Assembly: GCF_004216915.1 (NCBI RefSeq)
Contig: NZ_SGXD01000001.1
Location: 1,007,013-1,071,012, forward strand
Direction: 5' to 3'
DNA from: Motilibacter rhizosphaerae
GTDB lineage: Bacteria > Actinomycetota > Actinomycetes > Motilibacterales > Motilibacteraceae
DNA: 64,000 bases
The position numbers and the translations under genes were made by a program. Positions 17,060-28,122 of the stretch are shown here, one piece after another; position 1 is the first letter of the stretch; each line of letters begins with the position of its first letter. The notes beneath the pieces were generated by a model, which searched no databases, was not told the origin of the DNA, and worked only from the letters and a program-made list of their open reading frames with translations.

Positions 17060-18270
17060 GCTGCGGCCCGGACGAACGCCAGCAGTTCGCGGCGGAGGGC
17101 CACGCCGAGGCGGTCAGCCCGCACGTGCATCTCGTCCTTCAGGTCGAGCGGGAGCACCCGCAGGGTCAGCGTCTCCTGCAGCGCGAGGTCCTCGGCGAGG
17201 ACGGCCTGCTCGAAGGCGACCTCGTTGGCGACGACCTGGGGCGTCGGCTCGCCCAGCCCGCCGATGTCGTGCAGCAGCATCTTGGTGTAGATCCGCGTGC
17301 TGTCCGCGGACTCCGGCTGGGCGAAGAAGAGGATCGTCTTCACCGCGCCCACGTCGAGCTCCTCGAGGCGCAGCACCAGCTGGAACGGCGCGCGGTAGAC
17401 GTAGGTCGCCCGTCGGCGCTGGCGCAGCGGACGCAAGCCCGCCGCCACGCCGGGGTCCTCGGGGTTCTCGAACCACTGCTCCTGCACGCTGCGGAAGCCG
17501 CCGGGCTCGGGCAGGACGTCGTACGCCTCGACGACCGTCGCCGCCTCGGAGCCGAAGGTCCCCGTGTGCACGAACGGGAAGTGCGCGACGTCGAGGAAGT
17601 TGTCCGCGACGAACCCGGCCGGTGCTGGTGTCCGGTCCGGCGGGAGCCAGGCACCGGCGTACGCCGCGTCCTCCGCATCGGGCTCGTCGAACAGCGGCAC
17701 GAGCGGTTCCTCTGGCGCGAGCCAGACGAGCCCCCAGCGCTCCGCCAGCGCGTACGGCTCGGGCTCCGCGCGCAGCCCGGTCCCCGACCGGGAGAGGGAC
17801 CACGTCCGGCCGAGCAGCCGCACCTCGTGCGCGGCACCGACCTCGGTGGAGAGCGCGATCGGGTGCCAGGCGCGCAGCAGCGCGGGATCCTCGTTGCCCA
17901 GCCCGGGGATCTCCTGCTCCGCCTCCGTGTCCTCCGCGTCGAGCAGGACCTCGACCGCGCCGTCCACCTCGCGGACCGGCGGCCCGGGCGGCAGCGACGC
18001 CCGAGGGGGTACGCGGTCGTGCCCGAGCGACGGGACGAGCGTGCACGTGCCGGCCGCGTCGAACTCCCATCCGTGGTAGGCGCACTGCAGCCGGCCGCCC
18101 GCGACGCTGCCGGTCACCAGGGGTACGCGGCGGTGCGGGCAGAGCGCCGGGAGCAGCGTCGCCGGGCCGTCCGGCTCGAGCCGCACGAGCACCCACTCCC
18201 GCCCGCCGACGCGTACCTGCCGCGGCTCGGTCCCCACGTCGGCGCTGCGGGCGACCGGCGTCCAGCTCAC
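17056..18270 (-). CDS. Rieske-type non-heme iron oxygenase
   Basis: 404 residues. The N-terminal Rieske domain binds a [2Fe-2S] cluster through C44, H46, C63 and H66 (CPHRR and CAYHGWEF). The C-terminal catalytic domain has [17 protein letters not shown], with H230 and H235 as mononuclear iron ligands and N224/D227 nearby. Between them, residues ~130-195 ([37 protein letters not shown]) look like a second, degenerate Rieske fold lacking ligands. No reductase or ferredoxin gene is adjacent. It is coupled by 4-base overlaps to an NCS1 permease and a CodA-like deaminase. This context suggests hydroxylation or N-demethylation of a purine or pyrimidine; the substrate is unknown. Confidence 0.88.
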   Translation of the reverse strand: MSWTPVARSADVGTEPRQVRVGGREWVLVRLEPDGPATLLPALCPHRRVPLVTGSVAGGRLQCAYHGWEFDAAGTCTLVPSLGHDRVPPRASLPPGPPVREVDGAVEVLLDAEDTEAEQEIPGLGNEDPALLRAWHPIALSTEVGAAHEVRLLGRTWSLSRSGTGLRAEPEPYALAERWGLVWLAPEEPLVPLFDEPDAEDAAYAGAWLPPDRTPAPAGFVADNFLDVAHFPFVHTGTFGSEAATVVEAYDVLPEPGGFRSVQEQWFENPEDPGVAAGLRPLRQRRRATYVYRAPFQLVLRLEELDVGAVKTILFFAQPESADSTRIYTKMLLHDIGGLGEPTPQVVANEVAFEQAVLAEDLALQETLTLRVLPLDLKDEMHVRADRLGVALRRELLAFVRAAA

Positions 18271-19691
18271 GCCGGCAGCCGGACCGTCCGCCGCGCCTCC
18301 ACGGTGGCGATCGCGGCGTACAGCAGGGCGGCGACGGCGAAGCCCACCTCGAAGGTCAGGTCGCCGAGCGCGGGGTGGTGGCTCGGCAGCGGAGCCTTGT
18401 ACTTCGTCTGGTTGCTGAACAGCCCGATCGAGACCGCCATGCCGACGGCCATGGCCACCCAGCCCGCGAAGGGGTTGTGGCGCTGGTTGAACAGCAGGCC
18501 AGCCACCTGCTGGCGGCGGCGCAGGAACCAGTCCGTGAAGTACACGCCGAGCCACGGCCCGATCCAGTAGGCGATGACGAGCAGGAAGTCCTCGTACTTC
18601 TCCCCGGCGTCGTCGAGCGAGGTCAGCGCGAGGATGAAGCCGATCGTCCCGAAGCCCACGGCGACGATCGCGCGGCGCAGCGAGAGCGGGAGCTTGATGC
18701 CCAGGGCGAGGAACGAGATCGCGCCGGAGTAGATGTTGATGGCGTTGGCCGAGACAGCGCCGAGCGCGATGCAGAGCAGCGTGAGCTTCCCCAGCCACGT
18801 CGGCAGGTGCGCGACGAACTGCGAGGTCGGGCTGCCGTCCCCCGCACCGCCGATCGTCATGGAGGCGGCACCGGCGATCTCGAGGACCGTGCAGGAGATG
18901 AAGACCCCCAGCCCGGCGTACACCGCGACCTTGGCCTTGCTCACGTCGCGCGGCAGGTAGCGGGTGTAGTCGGCCGCGTAGGGGTTCCAGCCCGCGGCGT
19001 AGCCGAAGGTCGCACCCAGCAGCACGAGCCAGCCGCCGATGCCGCCGTGGTGTCCGGAAGCGCCGGGGTGGGACTTGCTGAGGATGACGACGGTCGTCAC
19101 CGCGAAGACGATGCCGAGCACGGGGAACGCCCAGCGCTCGAAGGCGTGGACCATGTTGTGCCCGAGGAACGCCACGGCCAGCTGGGCGATCACCACGACG
19201 ACGAGGCAGAGCCAGTCGGGCAGGCTCGTCAGCGAGGCCAGGGCGAGCGCCCCGCTGACGCTGTTGACCGCGAACCAGCCGATGCCGGCCGTGACGGCGT
19301 TGAGCCCGGCGGGGAGGAGGTTGCCGAACCAGCCGAACGGGATCCGGCTGAGGATCATCTGCGGCACGCCGTACTCCGGCCCGCGCGCGGACAGGATGCC
19401 CTGCGTGACCCCGCCCAGCGCGGAGCCGACGACGATCGCGGAGGCCGCCTCCCAGAACGTCAGCCCGAAGAACGCGACGCCGATGACGCCGACGAAGACG
19501 GTCGCGAACTCGAGGTTCGGCGACATCCAGGTCCAGAGCAGCTGGACGGGCGTCCCGTGCCGCTCGCCGGGGGGCACGGCCTCCGCGCCCCCGGGCTCGA
19601 CGGCGGCGATCCTCGTGCCGTACGAGCCCTCCCGCAGCTCCAGCAGGTCCACCCCGGCCAGGTCGCTCCCCGGCGCAGCCGTCGCGGTCAT
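18267..19691 (-). CDS. NCS1-family nucleobase permease
   Basis: 474 residues, about 12 membrane segments. Nucleobase:cation symporter-1 family importers take up cytosine, purines, uracil, hydantoin or allantoin. Family segments are [15 protein letters not shown] near the N terminus, [33 protein letters not shown] and AIAYWIGP-like text ([19 protein letters not shown]). The ATG at 19691 has GAGGAGGACCG in front. It leads the permease-Rieske-codA operon (GTGA overlap with the oxygenase) and diverges from the urease operon. The 19750-19766 repeat is 59 bases upstream. Cytosine is suggested by codA in the operon. Confidence 0.92.
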   Translation of the reverse strand: MTATAAPGSDLAGVDLLELREGSYGTRIAAVEPGGAEAVPPGERHGTPVQLLWTWMSPNLEFATVFVGVIGVAFFGLTFWEAASAIVVGSALGGVTQGILSARGPEYGVPQMILSRIPFGWFGNLLPAGLNAVTAGIGWFAVNSVSGALALASLTSLPDWLCLVVVVIAQLAVAFLGHNMVHAFERWAFPVLGIVFAVTTVVILSKSHPGASGHHGGIGGWLVLLGATFGYAAGWNPYAADYTRYLPRDVSKAKVAVYAGLGVFISCTVLEIAGAASMTIGGAGDGSPTSQFVAHLPTWLGKLTLLCIALGAVSANAINIYSGAISFLALGIKLPLSLRRAIVAVGFGTIGFILALTSLDDAGEKYEDFLLVIAYWIGPWLGVYFTDWFLRRRQQVAGLLFNQRHNPFAGWVAMAVGMAVSIGLFSNQTKYKAPLPSHHPALGDLTFEVGFAVAALLYAAIATVEARRTVRLPA

Positions 19692-19749
19692 CGGTCCTCC
19701 TCGTGGGCCGCCCTCCCACGGGCGGACGGAAGGACTGTCCTGCCGCCGG

Positions 19750-19766
19750 GTTTCACTGGCGTTTCC
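19750..19766 (-). promoter_or_regulatory. candidate operator, GGAAAC-N6-GAAAC (minus orientation)
   Basis: Read on the minus strand: GGAAAC (19766-19761), six bases, GAAAC (19754-19750), exactly as in front of uricase. It is 59 bases upstream of the permease start and 73 bases from ureA, so it could also act on the divergent urease promoter. A further GGGGAAAC on the minus strand at about 19800-19793 may be an extra half-site. Confidence 0.58.
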
Positions 19767-19838
19767 TCTTCGTCGCCGAGGATGAAGTTCTCGTTTCCCC
19801 GGCCGGACCGGTGCGTCGGCGCGGTTAGGGTCCCGGTC

Positions 19839-20141
19839 ATGCGGCTCACCCCCCACGAGCAGGAGCGCCTGATGGTGTCGTACGCCGCGGACCTCGCGCT
19901 GCGGCGCAAGGCCCGCGGGGTCAAGCTCAACGCCCCCGAGTCCACGGCCGTCATCGCCTCGTTCCTCCTCGAGGGAGCCCGCGACGGGCGCACGGTGACC
20001 GACCTCATGGAGGCCGGCCGGCACGTGCTGGCCCGCGAGGACGTGATGAGCGGGGTGCCCGAGATGCTCGACGAGGTGCAGGTCGAGGCGACCTTCCCCG
20101 ACGGCACCAAGCTCGTCACCGTCCACCACCCCATCCCGTGA
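19839..20141 (+). CDS. ureA: urease subunit gamma
   Basis: 100 residues, standard for UreA. Structural subunit of the cytoplasmic nickel urease (urea to two ammonia plus CO2). Typical text is [40 protein letters not shown] and [18 protein letters not shown]. First gene of ureABCFGD. The divergent region with the permease operon (19692-19838) carries the repeat element. The last codons overlap the GTG of ureB. Confidence 0.97.
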   Translation: MRLTPHEQERLMVSYAADLALRRKARGVKLNAPESTAVIASFLLEGARDGRTVTDLMEAGRHVLAREDVMSGVPEMLDEVQVEATFPDGTKLVTVHHPIP

Positions 20142-20498
20142 CCGACAGTCCGACCGGAAGGACATCCGTGCTGCCAGGCGAGATCCTCCACGCCGAGGGG
20201 CCGGTCGTCATCAACGCCGGACGGCCCGTCCTCTCGCTCGTCGTCGAGAACACCGGGGACCGGCCCGTCCAGGTCGGGTCGCACTACCACTTCGCCGCCG
20301 CCAACCCGGCCCTCGCCTTCGACCGCGACGCGGCATGGGGCCACCGGCTCGACGTGCCGGCGGGGACGGCGGTCCGCTTCGAGCCGGGCGTCACCCGCGA
20401 GGTCGACCTGGTGCCCCTCGCCGGACGCCGGGTCGTGCCCGGGCTGCGCCTCGAGTCCGCCGGCCCGCTGGACGGCGCGCGCGACGGGAGCGGCGACC

Positions 20499-20506
<8 letters not shown>
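20138..20506 (+). CDS. ureB: urease subunit beta
   Basis: 122 residues. The beta subunit packs around the catalytic alpha subunit. Signature segments are [41 protein letters not shown]-type text (shown in part: [16 protein letters not shown]), [15 protein letters not shown] and [13 protein letters not shown]. The GTG start at 20138 overlaps the ureA stop by four bases, and the gene overlaps ureC by eight bases. The C-terminal tail beyond the conserved core is short and polar. Confidence 0.96.
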
Positions 20507-22217
<1,711 letters not shown>

Positions 22218-22230
22218 TGGCACTGCTCTG

Positions 22231-22887
22231 ATGGCGCTCGCCGCCCTGCTCGTGCTCGCCGACGGCCGCATGCCGTCCGGCGGGCACGTGCACTCCTCCG
22301 GCGTCGAGACCGCCGTCGCGCGCGGGCTCGTCGACGGAGTGCCGTCGCTGCAGCGCTTCCTCCGCGACCGACTCACGTCCGGAGGGCTCGTCGCCGCCTC
22401 GCTCGCCGCCGCCGCGTGCAGCGGGTGGTCGGCCGAGCTGCTCGACGCCGAGGCCGACGCGCGTACGCCCGTGCCGGCACTGCGCGAGGCCTCCCGCAGC
22501 CAGGGCCGCGCGCTGCTGCGGGCGGCGTCGGCCGCCTGGCCCAGCCCGTCGTACGCCGCGGCGGGCGCCCGCCCGCACCTGCCGGTGATCCTCGGTCTCG
22601 CGGCAGCGGCAGGGGGGTGCACGCCGACCGAGGCGGCGGCCGCGGCCGCCCACACCAGCGTGACCGGTCCGGCCTCCGCCGCCGTCCGCCTGCTGGGGCT
22701 GGACCCGATCGCCGTGCACGCCGTGCTCGCCGCCCTCGCGCCAGAGGTCGACGAGGTGGCGCGTACTGCCGTCCACGCTGTGGAGCAGGGCTTCCTGGGC
22801 CGCCGGTCCTCGCCGCTGCTCGACATCCTCGGCGCCGCCCACGGCTGCGCCGCTGACAGGGGAGAGGTGACCCTCTTTGCATCGTGA
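22231..22887 (+). CDS. ureF: urease accessory protein UreF
   Basis: 218 residues. UreF bridges UreD and UreG in nickel insertion. Recognisable segments are [21 protein letters not shown] at the N terminus, [19 protein letters not shown], the helical [20 protein letters not shown] and a [14 protein letters not shown] end. The ATG at 22231 is 13 bases after ureC. As in many actinobacteria it is short and Ala-rich. The 3' end overlaps the UreG start by 11 bases. No ureE gene is present in the operon. Confidence 0.92.
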   Translation: MALAALLVLADGRMPSGGHVHSSGVETAVARGLVDGVPSLQRFLRDRLTSGGLVAASLAAAACSGWSAELLDAEADARTPVPALREASRSQGRALLRAASAAWPSPSYAAAGARPHLPVILGLAAAAGGCTPTEAAAAAAHTSVTGPASAAVRLLGLDPIAVHAVLAALAPEVDEVARTAVHAVEQGFLGRRSSPLLDILGAAHGCAADRGEVTLFAS

Positions 22888-23557
22888 CCATGAGCTCGCA
22901 GGGGACTCGTACTTCGGCGGAGCGGCCTCCGCGCCGCACCGGCACGGCCCGCTCCGCATCGGCATCGGCGGTCCCGTCGGCAGCGGCAAGACCGCGACCG
23001 TCGCCGCGCTGTGCCGCACGCTCGCCGGGGAGATCGACCTCGCGGTCGTCACCAACGACATCTACACGACCGAGGATGCGGACTTCCTGCGCCGCAACGG
23101 GGTGCTGCCCGATGAGCGCATCCGCGCCGTCGCGACCGGCTGCTGCCCGCACACGGCGATCCGGGACGACATCAGCGCCAACCTCGAGGCGGTGGAGGGG
23201 CTCGAGAGCGCCTTCCCCGGGCTCGAGCTCGTGCTCGTCGAGAGCGGCGGGGACAACCTCACCGCGACGTTCTCCTACGGCCTCATCGACCTGCAGATCT
23301 TCGTGGTCGACGTGTCCGGCGGGGACAAGGTGCCGCGCAAGGGGGGACCGGGCGTGCAGCGCTCGGACCTGCTGGTGGTCAACAAGACCGACCTCGCTCC
23401 CCTGGTCGGCGCCGACCTCGGCGTGATGGACCGCGACGCGAAGGTCCAGCGCGGCGACCGCCCGGTGGTCTTCCAGTCGCTGCGCGAGGACCCGTCCGCC
23501 GCCGACGTCGCGGCGTGGGTGCGCGCCCAGGTGTCCGCGCGGCTGGCGCACGCGTGA
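22877..23557 (+). CDS. ureG: urease accessory GTPase UreG
   Basis: 226 residues from a TTG start at 22877, inside the end of ureF. SIMIBI-class GTPase that powers nickel delivery. P-loop [19 protein letters not shown], Walker-B-like [15 protein letters not shown], the nickel-binding CPH motif in [12 protein letters not shown] and the base-recognition [12 protein letters not shown] are all intact. The His/Asp-rich leader [10 protein letters not shown] is short, so extra nickel storage is unlikely. The stop overlaps the GTG start of ureD. Confidence 0.97.
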   Translation: MHRDHELAGDSYFGGAASAPHRHGPLRIGIGGPVGSGKTATVAALCRTLAGEIDLAVVTNDIYTTEDADFLRRNGVLPDERIRAVATGCCPHTAIRDDISANLEAVEGLESAFPGLELVLVESGGDNLTATFSYGLIDLQIFVVDVSGGDKVPRKGGPGVQRSDLLVVNKTDLAPLVGADLGVMDRDAKVQRGDRPVVFQSLREDPSAADVAAWVRAQVSARLAHA

Positions 23558-24336
23558 GGGCCTCCGCGACGCTCGTCGCGGAGCTCGTGCACGGCGAGAC
23601 GCGGGTGACGACGCTGGCCTGCGAGCCGCCGCTCGTCGCCCGCACCACCGGCCCCGGCAGGATCCACCTCGTCGCGGCGGCGGGCGGGCCGTGCCGCGGG
23701 GACGACCTCACGCTGCACGTCCGCGTCGGCCCCGGCGCCTCCCTCGAGGTCTGCTCGACGGGCGCGACGGTGGCGCTGCGCGGCCGGGTGGACGACGCGT
23801 CGGTCTGGCGCACGTCGATCGAGGTGGCGGAGGGGGCCACCTTGGTCTGGACGCCGGAGCCTACGGTCGCGGCGGCCGGGTGCCGGCACGTCGCCGACAC
23901 CCGCGTGCGCCTCGCCGCAGACGCGTCGCTGGTGCTCCGCGAGGAGCTCGTCACCGGGCGCACGGGGGAGGACCCGGGCGGCGACCTCACGGCGGCCCTG
24001 CGGGTCGAGCGCGCCGGGGTCGCGGTCTACGACCAGGAGATGGCGGTGGGCCCCGCGGCTCCCGTGCTCGGCGCGTACCGCGCTGTCGGGGCGCTGGTCG
24101 CGGTCGGGCAGCCGGCTCCTCCGGCGGCGCGGCTGCTCGGCGGTCTGGGGTTCGTCGCGCCGCTGGCGGCGCCCGACGCGTGGGCGGCGACGGCGGTGGC
24201 TCCCGACGCCGCGGCGCTGCGCCGCCTGCTATCCCTCGGCGTCCCTCGGCAGCGCGACGTACGCCGCGGCGTCGGCCCCGACGTGCCGCTCCATGAGCTC
24301 CCTGGCCAGCCCCGGGAAGCCCGCGAGCACTGCTGA
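23554..24336 (+). CDS. ureD: urease accessory protein UreD
   Basis: 260 residues from GTG 23554. UreD (UreH) is the scaffold that binds apo-urease with UreF and UreG. Segments: [53 protein letters not shown] and [18 protein letters not shown]. The final ~35 residues ([13 protein letters not shown] onward) look unlike UreD. They overlap the end of the convergent GntR gene by 108 bases, so the natural end has probably been extended by loss of an earlier stop. Last gene of the urease operon. Confidence 0.92.
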   Translation: MRASATLVAELVHGETRVTTLACEPPLVARTTGPGRIHLVAAAGGPCRGDDLTLHVRVGPGASLEVCSTGATVALRGRVDDASVWRTSIEVAEGATLVWTPEPTVAAAGCRHVADTRVRLAADASLVLREELVTGRTGEDPGGDLTAALRVERAGVAVYDQEMAVGPAAPVLGAYRAVGALVAVGQPAPPAARLLGGLGFVAPLAAPDAWAATAVAPDAAALRRLLSLGVPRQRDVRRGVGPDVPLHELPGQPREAREHC

Positions 24337-24888
24337 GAGGATCTCGGCGTGCTCCGCCCAGCAGTCGGCGGCGCGCTCCGGCAGGTTGCTGCGGAACACC
24401 CAGCGCATCTTCACCCGCACCTGCTCCAGGAGGAGCTCGAGCTCGCGGTTGCCCGACGCGGCCGCGAGCAGCCCGTGGAACGACTCCACCAGGGGCGGGA
24501 GGTCGTCGAAGCGCCTGCGGCGCACGGCCTCCTGACCCCGCCGGAGCACCTCGCTGATCTCATGCGCGCCCTCCCCGCCGCGCCGGTCGGCGGCGAGCTC
24601 GGCGGCCAGGCCCTCCAGCGACTGGCGCACCCGCACGAGCTCGAGCCCGGCTGAGACTGAGGGCACGGCGACACTGGCCCCGCGGAACTTCGTCACCTCC
24701 ACGAAGCCCTCGGACACGAGCCGCGCGAGCGCCTCGCGCACGGGGAGCCGGGAGGCGTTGTACTCGCCCGCCAGGTCCTCCTCGCGCAGGCGGTGCCCGG
24801 GCAGCAGGTCCCCGCTGATGATCCGGTCGCGCACCTGCTCCGCGATGACGTCGCGCAGCGGCGTCGCGTCCACGTTCGCTGGTGCCAC
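24229..24888 (-). CDS. GntR-family regulator, FCD (FadR) type
   Basis: 219 residues from GTG 24888, which has AAGGAGGA just upstream. The N-terminal winged helix-turn-helix reads ISGDLLPGHRLREEDLAGEY and PVREALARLVSEGFVEV. The C-terminal FCD ligand domain holds an aspartate/histidine set likely to bind metal or a carboxylate: [32 protein letters not shown] and [14 protein letters not shown]. It diverges from the ring-opening amidohydrolase operon; the palindrome GATCGTATAACGATC at 24991-25005 fits this subfamily. It probably represses that operon and itself until an intermediate binds; the ligand is unknown. The 3' end overlaps ureD. Confidence 0.9.
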   Translation of the reverse strand: MAPANVDATPLRDVIAEQVRDRIISGDLLPGHRLREEDLAGEYNASRLPVREALARLVSEGFVEVTKFRGASVAVPSVSAGLELVRVRQSLEGLAAELAADRRGGEGAHEISEVLRRGQEAVRRRRFDDLPPLVESFHGLLAAASGNRELELLLEQVRVKMRWVFRSNLPERAADCWAEHAEILSAVLAGFPGLARELMERHVGADAAAYVALPRDAEG

Positions 24889-24990
24889 GGTCCTCCTTCG
24901 TGCTCCCCTCGCCCATCTTCGGCGGGAGATGCGTGCGGCGGCAAGGTTTACGTTCGGGAAACAGGATCGTTGCTGCCCCGCTACGCCACA

Positions 24991-25005
24991 GATCGTATAA
25001 CGATC
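24991..25005. promoter_or_regulatory. GntR/FCD operator overlapping a -10 box
   Basis: GATCGTATAACGATC is a perfect palindrome around a central T (six-base arms GATCGT and ACGATC). It fits the FadR-subfamily consensus TNGTNNNACNA (TCGTATAACGA). TATAAC at 24996-25001 is a good -10 hexamer for the plus-strand operon, and the reverse strand offers a similar box for the regulator. Binding would therefore block both promoters. It lies 101 bases before the operon start and 103 before the regulator start. Confidence 0.72.
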
Positions 25006-25105
25006 ACGTGCTGATCGGAACCTCCCTCGCCGAGTTCTTCCGCAACGACAGCCGCTCGCTCGACGAGCGGGACGAGGATCGTCGGACGAACCAGGACATG
25101 CGCTC

Positions 25106-26140
25106 ATGAGCGCCGTGCTCCTGGTCAAGGCCGCCACCGCGGGCCCGGACGACGTCGATGCGCTGAAGCTGCTCGCCGCCGAGGGCCTCGGCGTCGACGA
25201 CGTCATCGCCGTCGCGGCCAAGACCGAGGGCAACGGCTGCGTCAACGACTTCAGCCGCACCCTCGGCGCGCGGGCCTGGCACGACGTCCTGCCCGCCGCC
25301 GCGGTCACCGTCATGTCGGGCGGGACCGAGGGCGTGCTGAGCCCGCACGCGACGCTGGTCGTGCGCGCACCGTGGCGTACGGGCCTGCGCGGCGCGTCGG
25401 CGTCCACCCCGCCGATCCCGAAGGCGGTGCTGGGCCGCCGCCCGCAGGTCGACGCCGTGGCCCGTACGGTCGGCGAGGCGGTCGCGGACGCGGGCCTCCG
25501 CCCGCAGGACGTCCACCTGGTGCTGGTGAAGTGCCCGCTGCTGACCTCCGAGGACGTCGCCGCGTGCCGCGCTGCCGGCACGGAGCCGGTCACGACCGAC
25601 ACCTACGAGTCGATGGCCCGCTCGCGCTCAGCGGCTGCCCTGGGGGTCGCGCTGGCCCTGGGGGAGCGGACGGGCGAGGAGGTCGACGCCGCGCTCGCGG
25701 CCGGTGGCTGGGACGCCTGGTCGGGCGTCGCCTCGTGCAGCTCCGGCGCGGAGATCGCCGACTGCCAGGTGCTGGTCCTGGGCAGCGACCCGGCTGGCGG
25801 TCCGCTGCGCATGGCGCACACCGTCCTGCACGACGCCATCGACGCGGGCGCGGTGCTGTCCCTGCTCGCCGAGCTCGGTGCCGGGCCCGCCGGCGAGGGC
25901 GCGGAGGTCGTGCACGCCTTCGCCAAGGCGGAGGCGGCGCCCGACGGCCTCGTGCGTGGCCGCCGCCACACGATGCTCACCGACTCCGACCTCCACTCCA
26001 CCCGCCACGCCCGTGCGGCGGTGGGCGGCCTGCTCGCCGGCCTCGTCGGCGACCCCTGCCTGTACGTCTCAGGCGGTGCCGAGAACCAGGGACCGCCGGG
26101 GGGCGGCCCCCTGGCCCTCGTCGTCCGCGCCTCCAGCTGA
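25106..26140 (+). CDS. ring-opening amidohydrolase (cyanurate/barbiturate hydrolase family)
   Basis: 344 residues of the cyanuric acid hydrolase/barbiturase family, which hydrolyses an amide in a six-membered N-heterocycle using three internal repeats with Lys-Ser pairs. Repeat 1: K39 ([15 protein letters not shown]) and S71 ([12 protein letters not shown]). Repeat 2: K142 ([11 protein letters not shown]) with the serine cluster S210-S213 ([10 protein letters not shown]). Repeat 3: K274 (AFAKAEA) and S322 ([16 protein letters not shown]). VKCPLLT and the final loop resemble cyanurate hydrolases more than the second paralogue at 31950 does. First gene of the GntR-controlled operon. Whether the substrate is barbiturate, cyanurate or another ring cannot be read from sequence. 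Confidence 0.88.
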   Translation: MSAVLLVKAATAGPDDVDALKLLAAEGLGVDDVIAVAAKTEGNGCVNDFSRTLGARAWHDVLPAAAVTVMSGGTEGVLSPHATLVVRAPWRTGLRGASASTPPIPKAVLGRRPQVDAVARTVGEAVADAGLRPQDVHLVLVKCPLLTSEDVAACRAAGTEPVTTDTYESMARSRSAAALGVALALGERTGEEVDAALAAGGWDAWSGVASCSSGAEIADCQVLVLGSDPAGGPLRMAHTVLHDAIDAGAVLSLLAELGAGPAGEGAEVVHAFAKAEAAPDGLVRGRRHTMLTDSDLHSTRHARAAVGGLLAGLVGDPCLYVSGGAENQGPPGGGPLALVVRASS

Positions 26141-26167
26141 CCACCCGAACACCGAGGAGATCCCGAC

Positions 26168-27271
26168 ATGTCCGAGACCCCCACCACGCTCAGCCGGCGC
26201 AGCGCCCTCCGCCTGTTCGGCGCCGGCGCGGCCACCCTGCTGGGCGGCGGGCTGCTGAGCGCCTGCGGCTCCAGCGACAAGGAGGCCACCAGCTCCTCGA
26301 CCCCGGCGACCGGTGGCGCGAGCGCCGCCGCCGGCGGCGCGTCGGGCACGACGAAGGCCGCGATCCAGCTGGCCTACCTCAAGAACGTGCAGTTCGCCGG
26401 AAGCTTCTTCGCCGAGGAGAAGGGCTACTACGCCGCCGGCGGCCTCGACGTCGACCTCATCGCGGGCGGCCCGAACCTCGCGGTCGAGCCGGTCGTCGCG
26501 AGCGGCAAGGCGCTCGTCGGCATCACCCACACCGCCGAGCTGGCCAAGGCCGTGTCCAACGGCGCGAAGCTCACCTGCATCGGGGCCGGCTTCCAGAAGA
26601 ACCCCTTCTGCGTGCTGTCGCTCGCATCGAACCCGATCACCAAGCCCGAGGACATGATCGGCAAGAAGATCGGCGTCTCGGCGACGAACGTGCCGGTCTG
26701 GCAGGCGTTCCTCAAGGCCAACAAGATCGACGCGTCGAAGATCCACGTGGTGACCGTGCAGTTCGACCCGACCCCGCTCGCCAGCAAGGAGATCGACGGC
26801 CTGGTCGCGTTCTACACCAACGAGCCGATCGTGCTCGAGGTCAAGGGCATCAAGACGCACAGCATGCTGCTCAACGACTTCGGCTACCCCCTGCTCGAGG
26901 ACCTGTACATCGCGAAGACGGCCGACCTCGCCGATCCCACGAAGCGCAAGCAGATCGTGGCGCTGATGACCGCGGAGGCCAAGGGCTGGCAGGACGCCGT
27001 CGCCGACCCGCAGCAGGCGGCGACGCTGGCGGTGACGAAGTACGGCAAGGACCTCAAGCTCGACATGCAGCAGCAGGTCCTCGACATGAAGGCGCAGAAC
27101 GACCTCGTCGTCAGCGACACGACGAAGGCCCACGGGCTGTTCTGGATGACCGACGAGGACATCGCGAGCACCATCAAGTCCCTCGCGCTGGGCGGGGTCA
27201 CCGCGTCGCCCGGCCTCTTCTCGAACGACGTGCTCAAGGACGTCTACAAGGGCGGGGCGACCGCGGCCTGA
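26168..27271 (+). CDS. ABC importer substrate-binding lipoprotein, NMT1/SsuA-like
   Basis: 367 residues. The leader has twin arginines ([12 protein letters not shown]) and a lipobox LLSAC with lipid-carrying C33, so it is exported, probably by Tat, and anchored outside the membrane. A Ser/Ala/Gly linker follows, then a two-lobed NMT1/THI5-like domain ([57 protein letters not shown]). This family binds pyrimidine precursors, sulfonates and similar small ring compounds. The ATPase gene follows 26 bases later. It likely captures the N-heterocycle or its derivative. Confidence 0.92.
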   Translation: MSETPTTLSRRSALRLFGAGAATLLGGGLLSACGSSDKEATSSSTPATGGASAAAGGASGTTKAAIQLAYLKNVQFAGSFFAEEKGYYAAGGLDVDLIAGGPNLAVEPVVASGKALVGITHTAELAKAVSNGAKLTCIGAGFQKNPFCVLSLASNPITKPEDMIGKKIGVSATNVPVWQAFLKANKIDASKIHVVTVQFDPTPLASKEIDGLVAFYTNEPIVLEVKGIKTHSMLLNDFGYPLLEDLYIAKTADLADPTKRKQIVALMTAEAKGWQDAVADPQQAATLAVTKYGKDLKLDMQQQVLDMKAQNDLVVSDTTKAHGLFWMTDEDIASTIKSLALGGVTASPGLFSNDVLKDVYKGGATAA

Positions 27272-27297
27272 GGCCGGGGCGCAGCCGAGGAGGAACC

Positions 27298-28122
27298 ATG
27301 CCAGTCAGCACCATCGAGCTCCCGGACCAGGCCGTCCGGGGCGGCGAGGGCATCACGGTCCGCGGGGTCTCCAAGGAGTACGCCGTACGCCGGGGCAGCG
27401 TCACCGCGCTCTCCGACGTCGACCTCGCCGTGCCCAGGGGCGGCTTCGTGTCGCTGCTCGGGCCCAGCGGCTGCGGCAAGTCGACGATGCTGCGGATCCT
27501 CGCCGACCTGGAGCAGGCGAGCCGGGGGACCGTGCTCGTCCACGGGGAGGAGCCGGGCGTGGCCCGCCGGGCCCACCACCTCGGCATCGCGTTCCAGGAC
27601 TCGGCGCTGCTGCCGTGGCGCACGGTGGTCGACAACCTGCGGCTCCCGCTGCAGGCAGCGGGGCGCTCGCTGCCGACCGGCGAGCTCAACGACCTCATCG
27701 CGCTGGTGGGTCTGCGCGGCTTCGAGAAGGCCAAGCCCGCGCAGCTCTCCGGCGGCATGCGCCAGCGCGTCGCGATCGCGCGCTCGCTGGTGCACAGCCC
27801 GCAGGTCCTCCTGCTGGACGAGCCGTTCGGGGCGCTCGACGAGATGACCCGCCAGCGGCTGAACCTCGAGCTGCTGCGCATCTGGTCCGAGCGCGTGACG
27901 ACCACGCTGCTGGTGACGCACTCGGTCTCGGAGGCGGTGTTCCTGTCCGACACGGTCGCGGTGATGGCACCCCGCCCGGGCCGGGTCCTCGAGACCGTGT
28001 CGATCGACCTGCCGCGGCCGCGTACGCCGGAGATGCTGCGGGACCCCGCGTTCCACGCGTACACCGACCGGCTCTCCGAGCTGCTCTTCTCGGAGGCGGC
28101 GCAGCCGGTGGTGGCGCCGTGA
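27298..28122 (+). CDS. ABC importer ATPase
   Basis: 274 residues. Walker [17 protein letters not shown]-loop [13 protein letters not shown], signature [15 protein letters not shown], Walker [15 protein letters not shown] and the H-loop VTHSVSEAV are intact. The Q-loop and signature text are of the SsuB/TauB/nitrate group, matching the lipoprotein type. GAGGAGGAACC precedes the ATG. The stop overlaps the permease GTG by four bases, so stoichiometric synthesis is expected. Confidence 0.96.
   Translation: MPVSTIELPDQAVRGGEGITVRGVSKEYAVRRGSVTALSDVDLAVPRGGFVSLLGPSGCGKSTMLRILADLEQASRGTVLVHGEEPGVARRAHHLGIAFQDSALLPWRTVVDNLRLPLQAAGRSLPTGELNDLIALVGLRGFEKAKPAQLSGGMRQRVAIARSLVHSPQVLLLDEPFGALDEMTRQRLNLELLRIWSERVTTTLLVTHSVSEAVFLSDTVAVMAPRPGRVLETVSIDLPRPRTPEMLRDPAFHAYTDRLSELLFSEAAQPVVAP

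Noticed and set aside
16536-19838. Long plus-strand frame leading into ureA
   Set aside because: Antisense to codA, the Rieske gene and the permease; only the last 100 codons (ureA from 19839) are real.
25008-25109. 33-residue leader frame whose stop overlaps the ring-opening hydrolase ATG
   Set aside because: It starts right behind the predicted -10 box, has no ribosome site and no recognisable attenuator features; probably chance.
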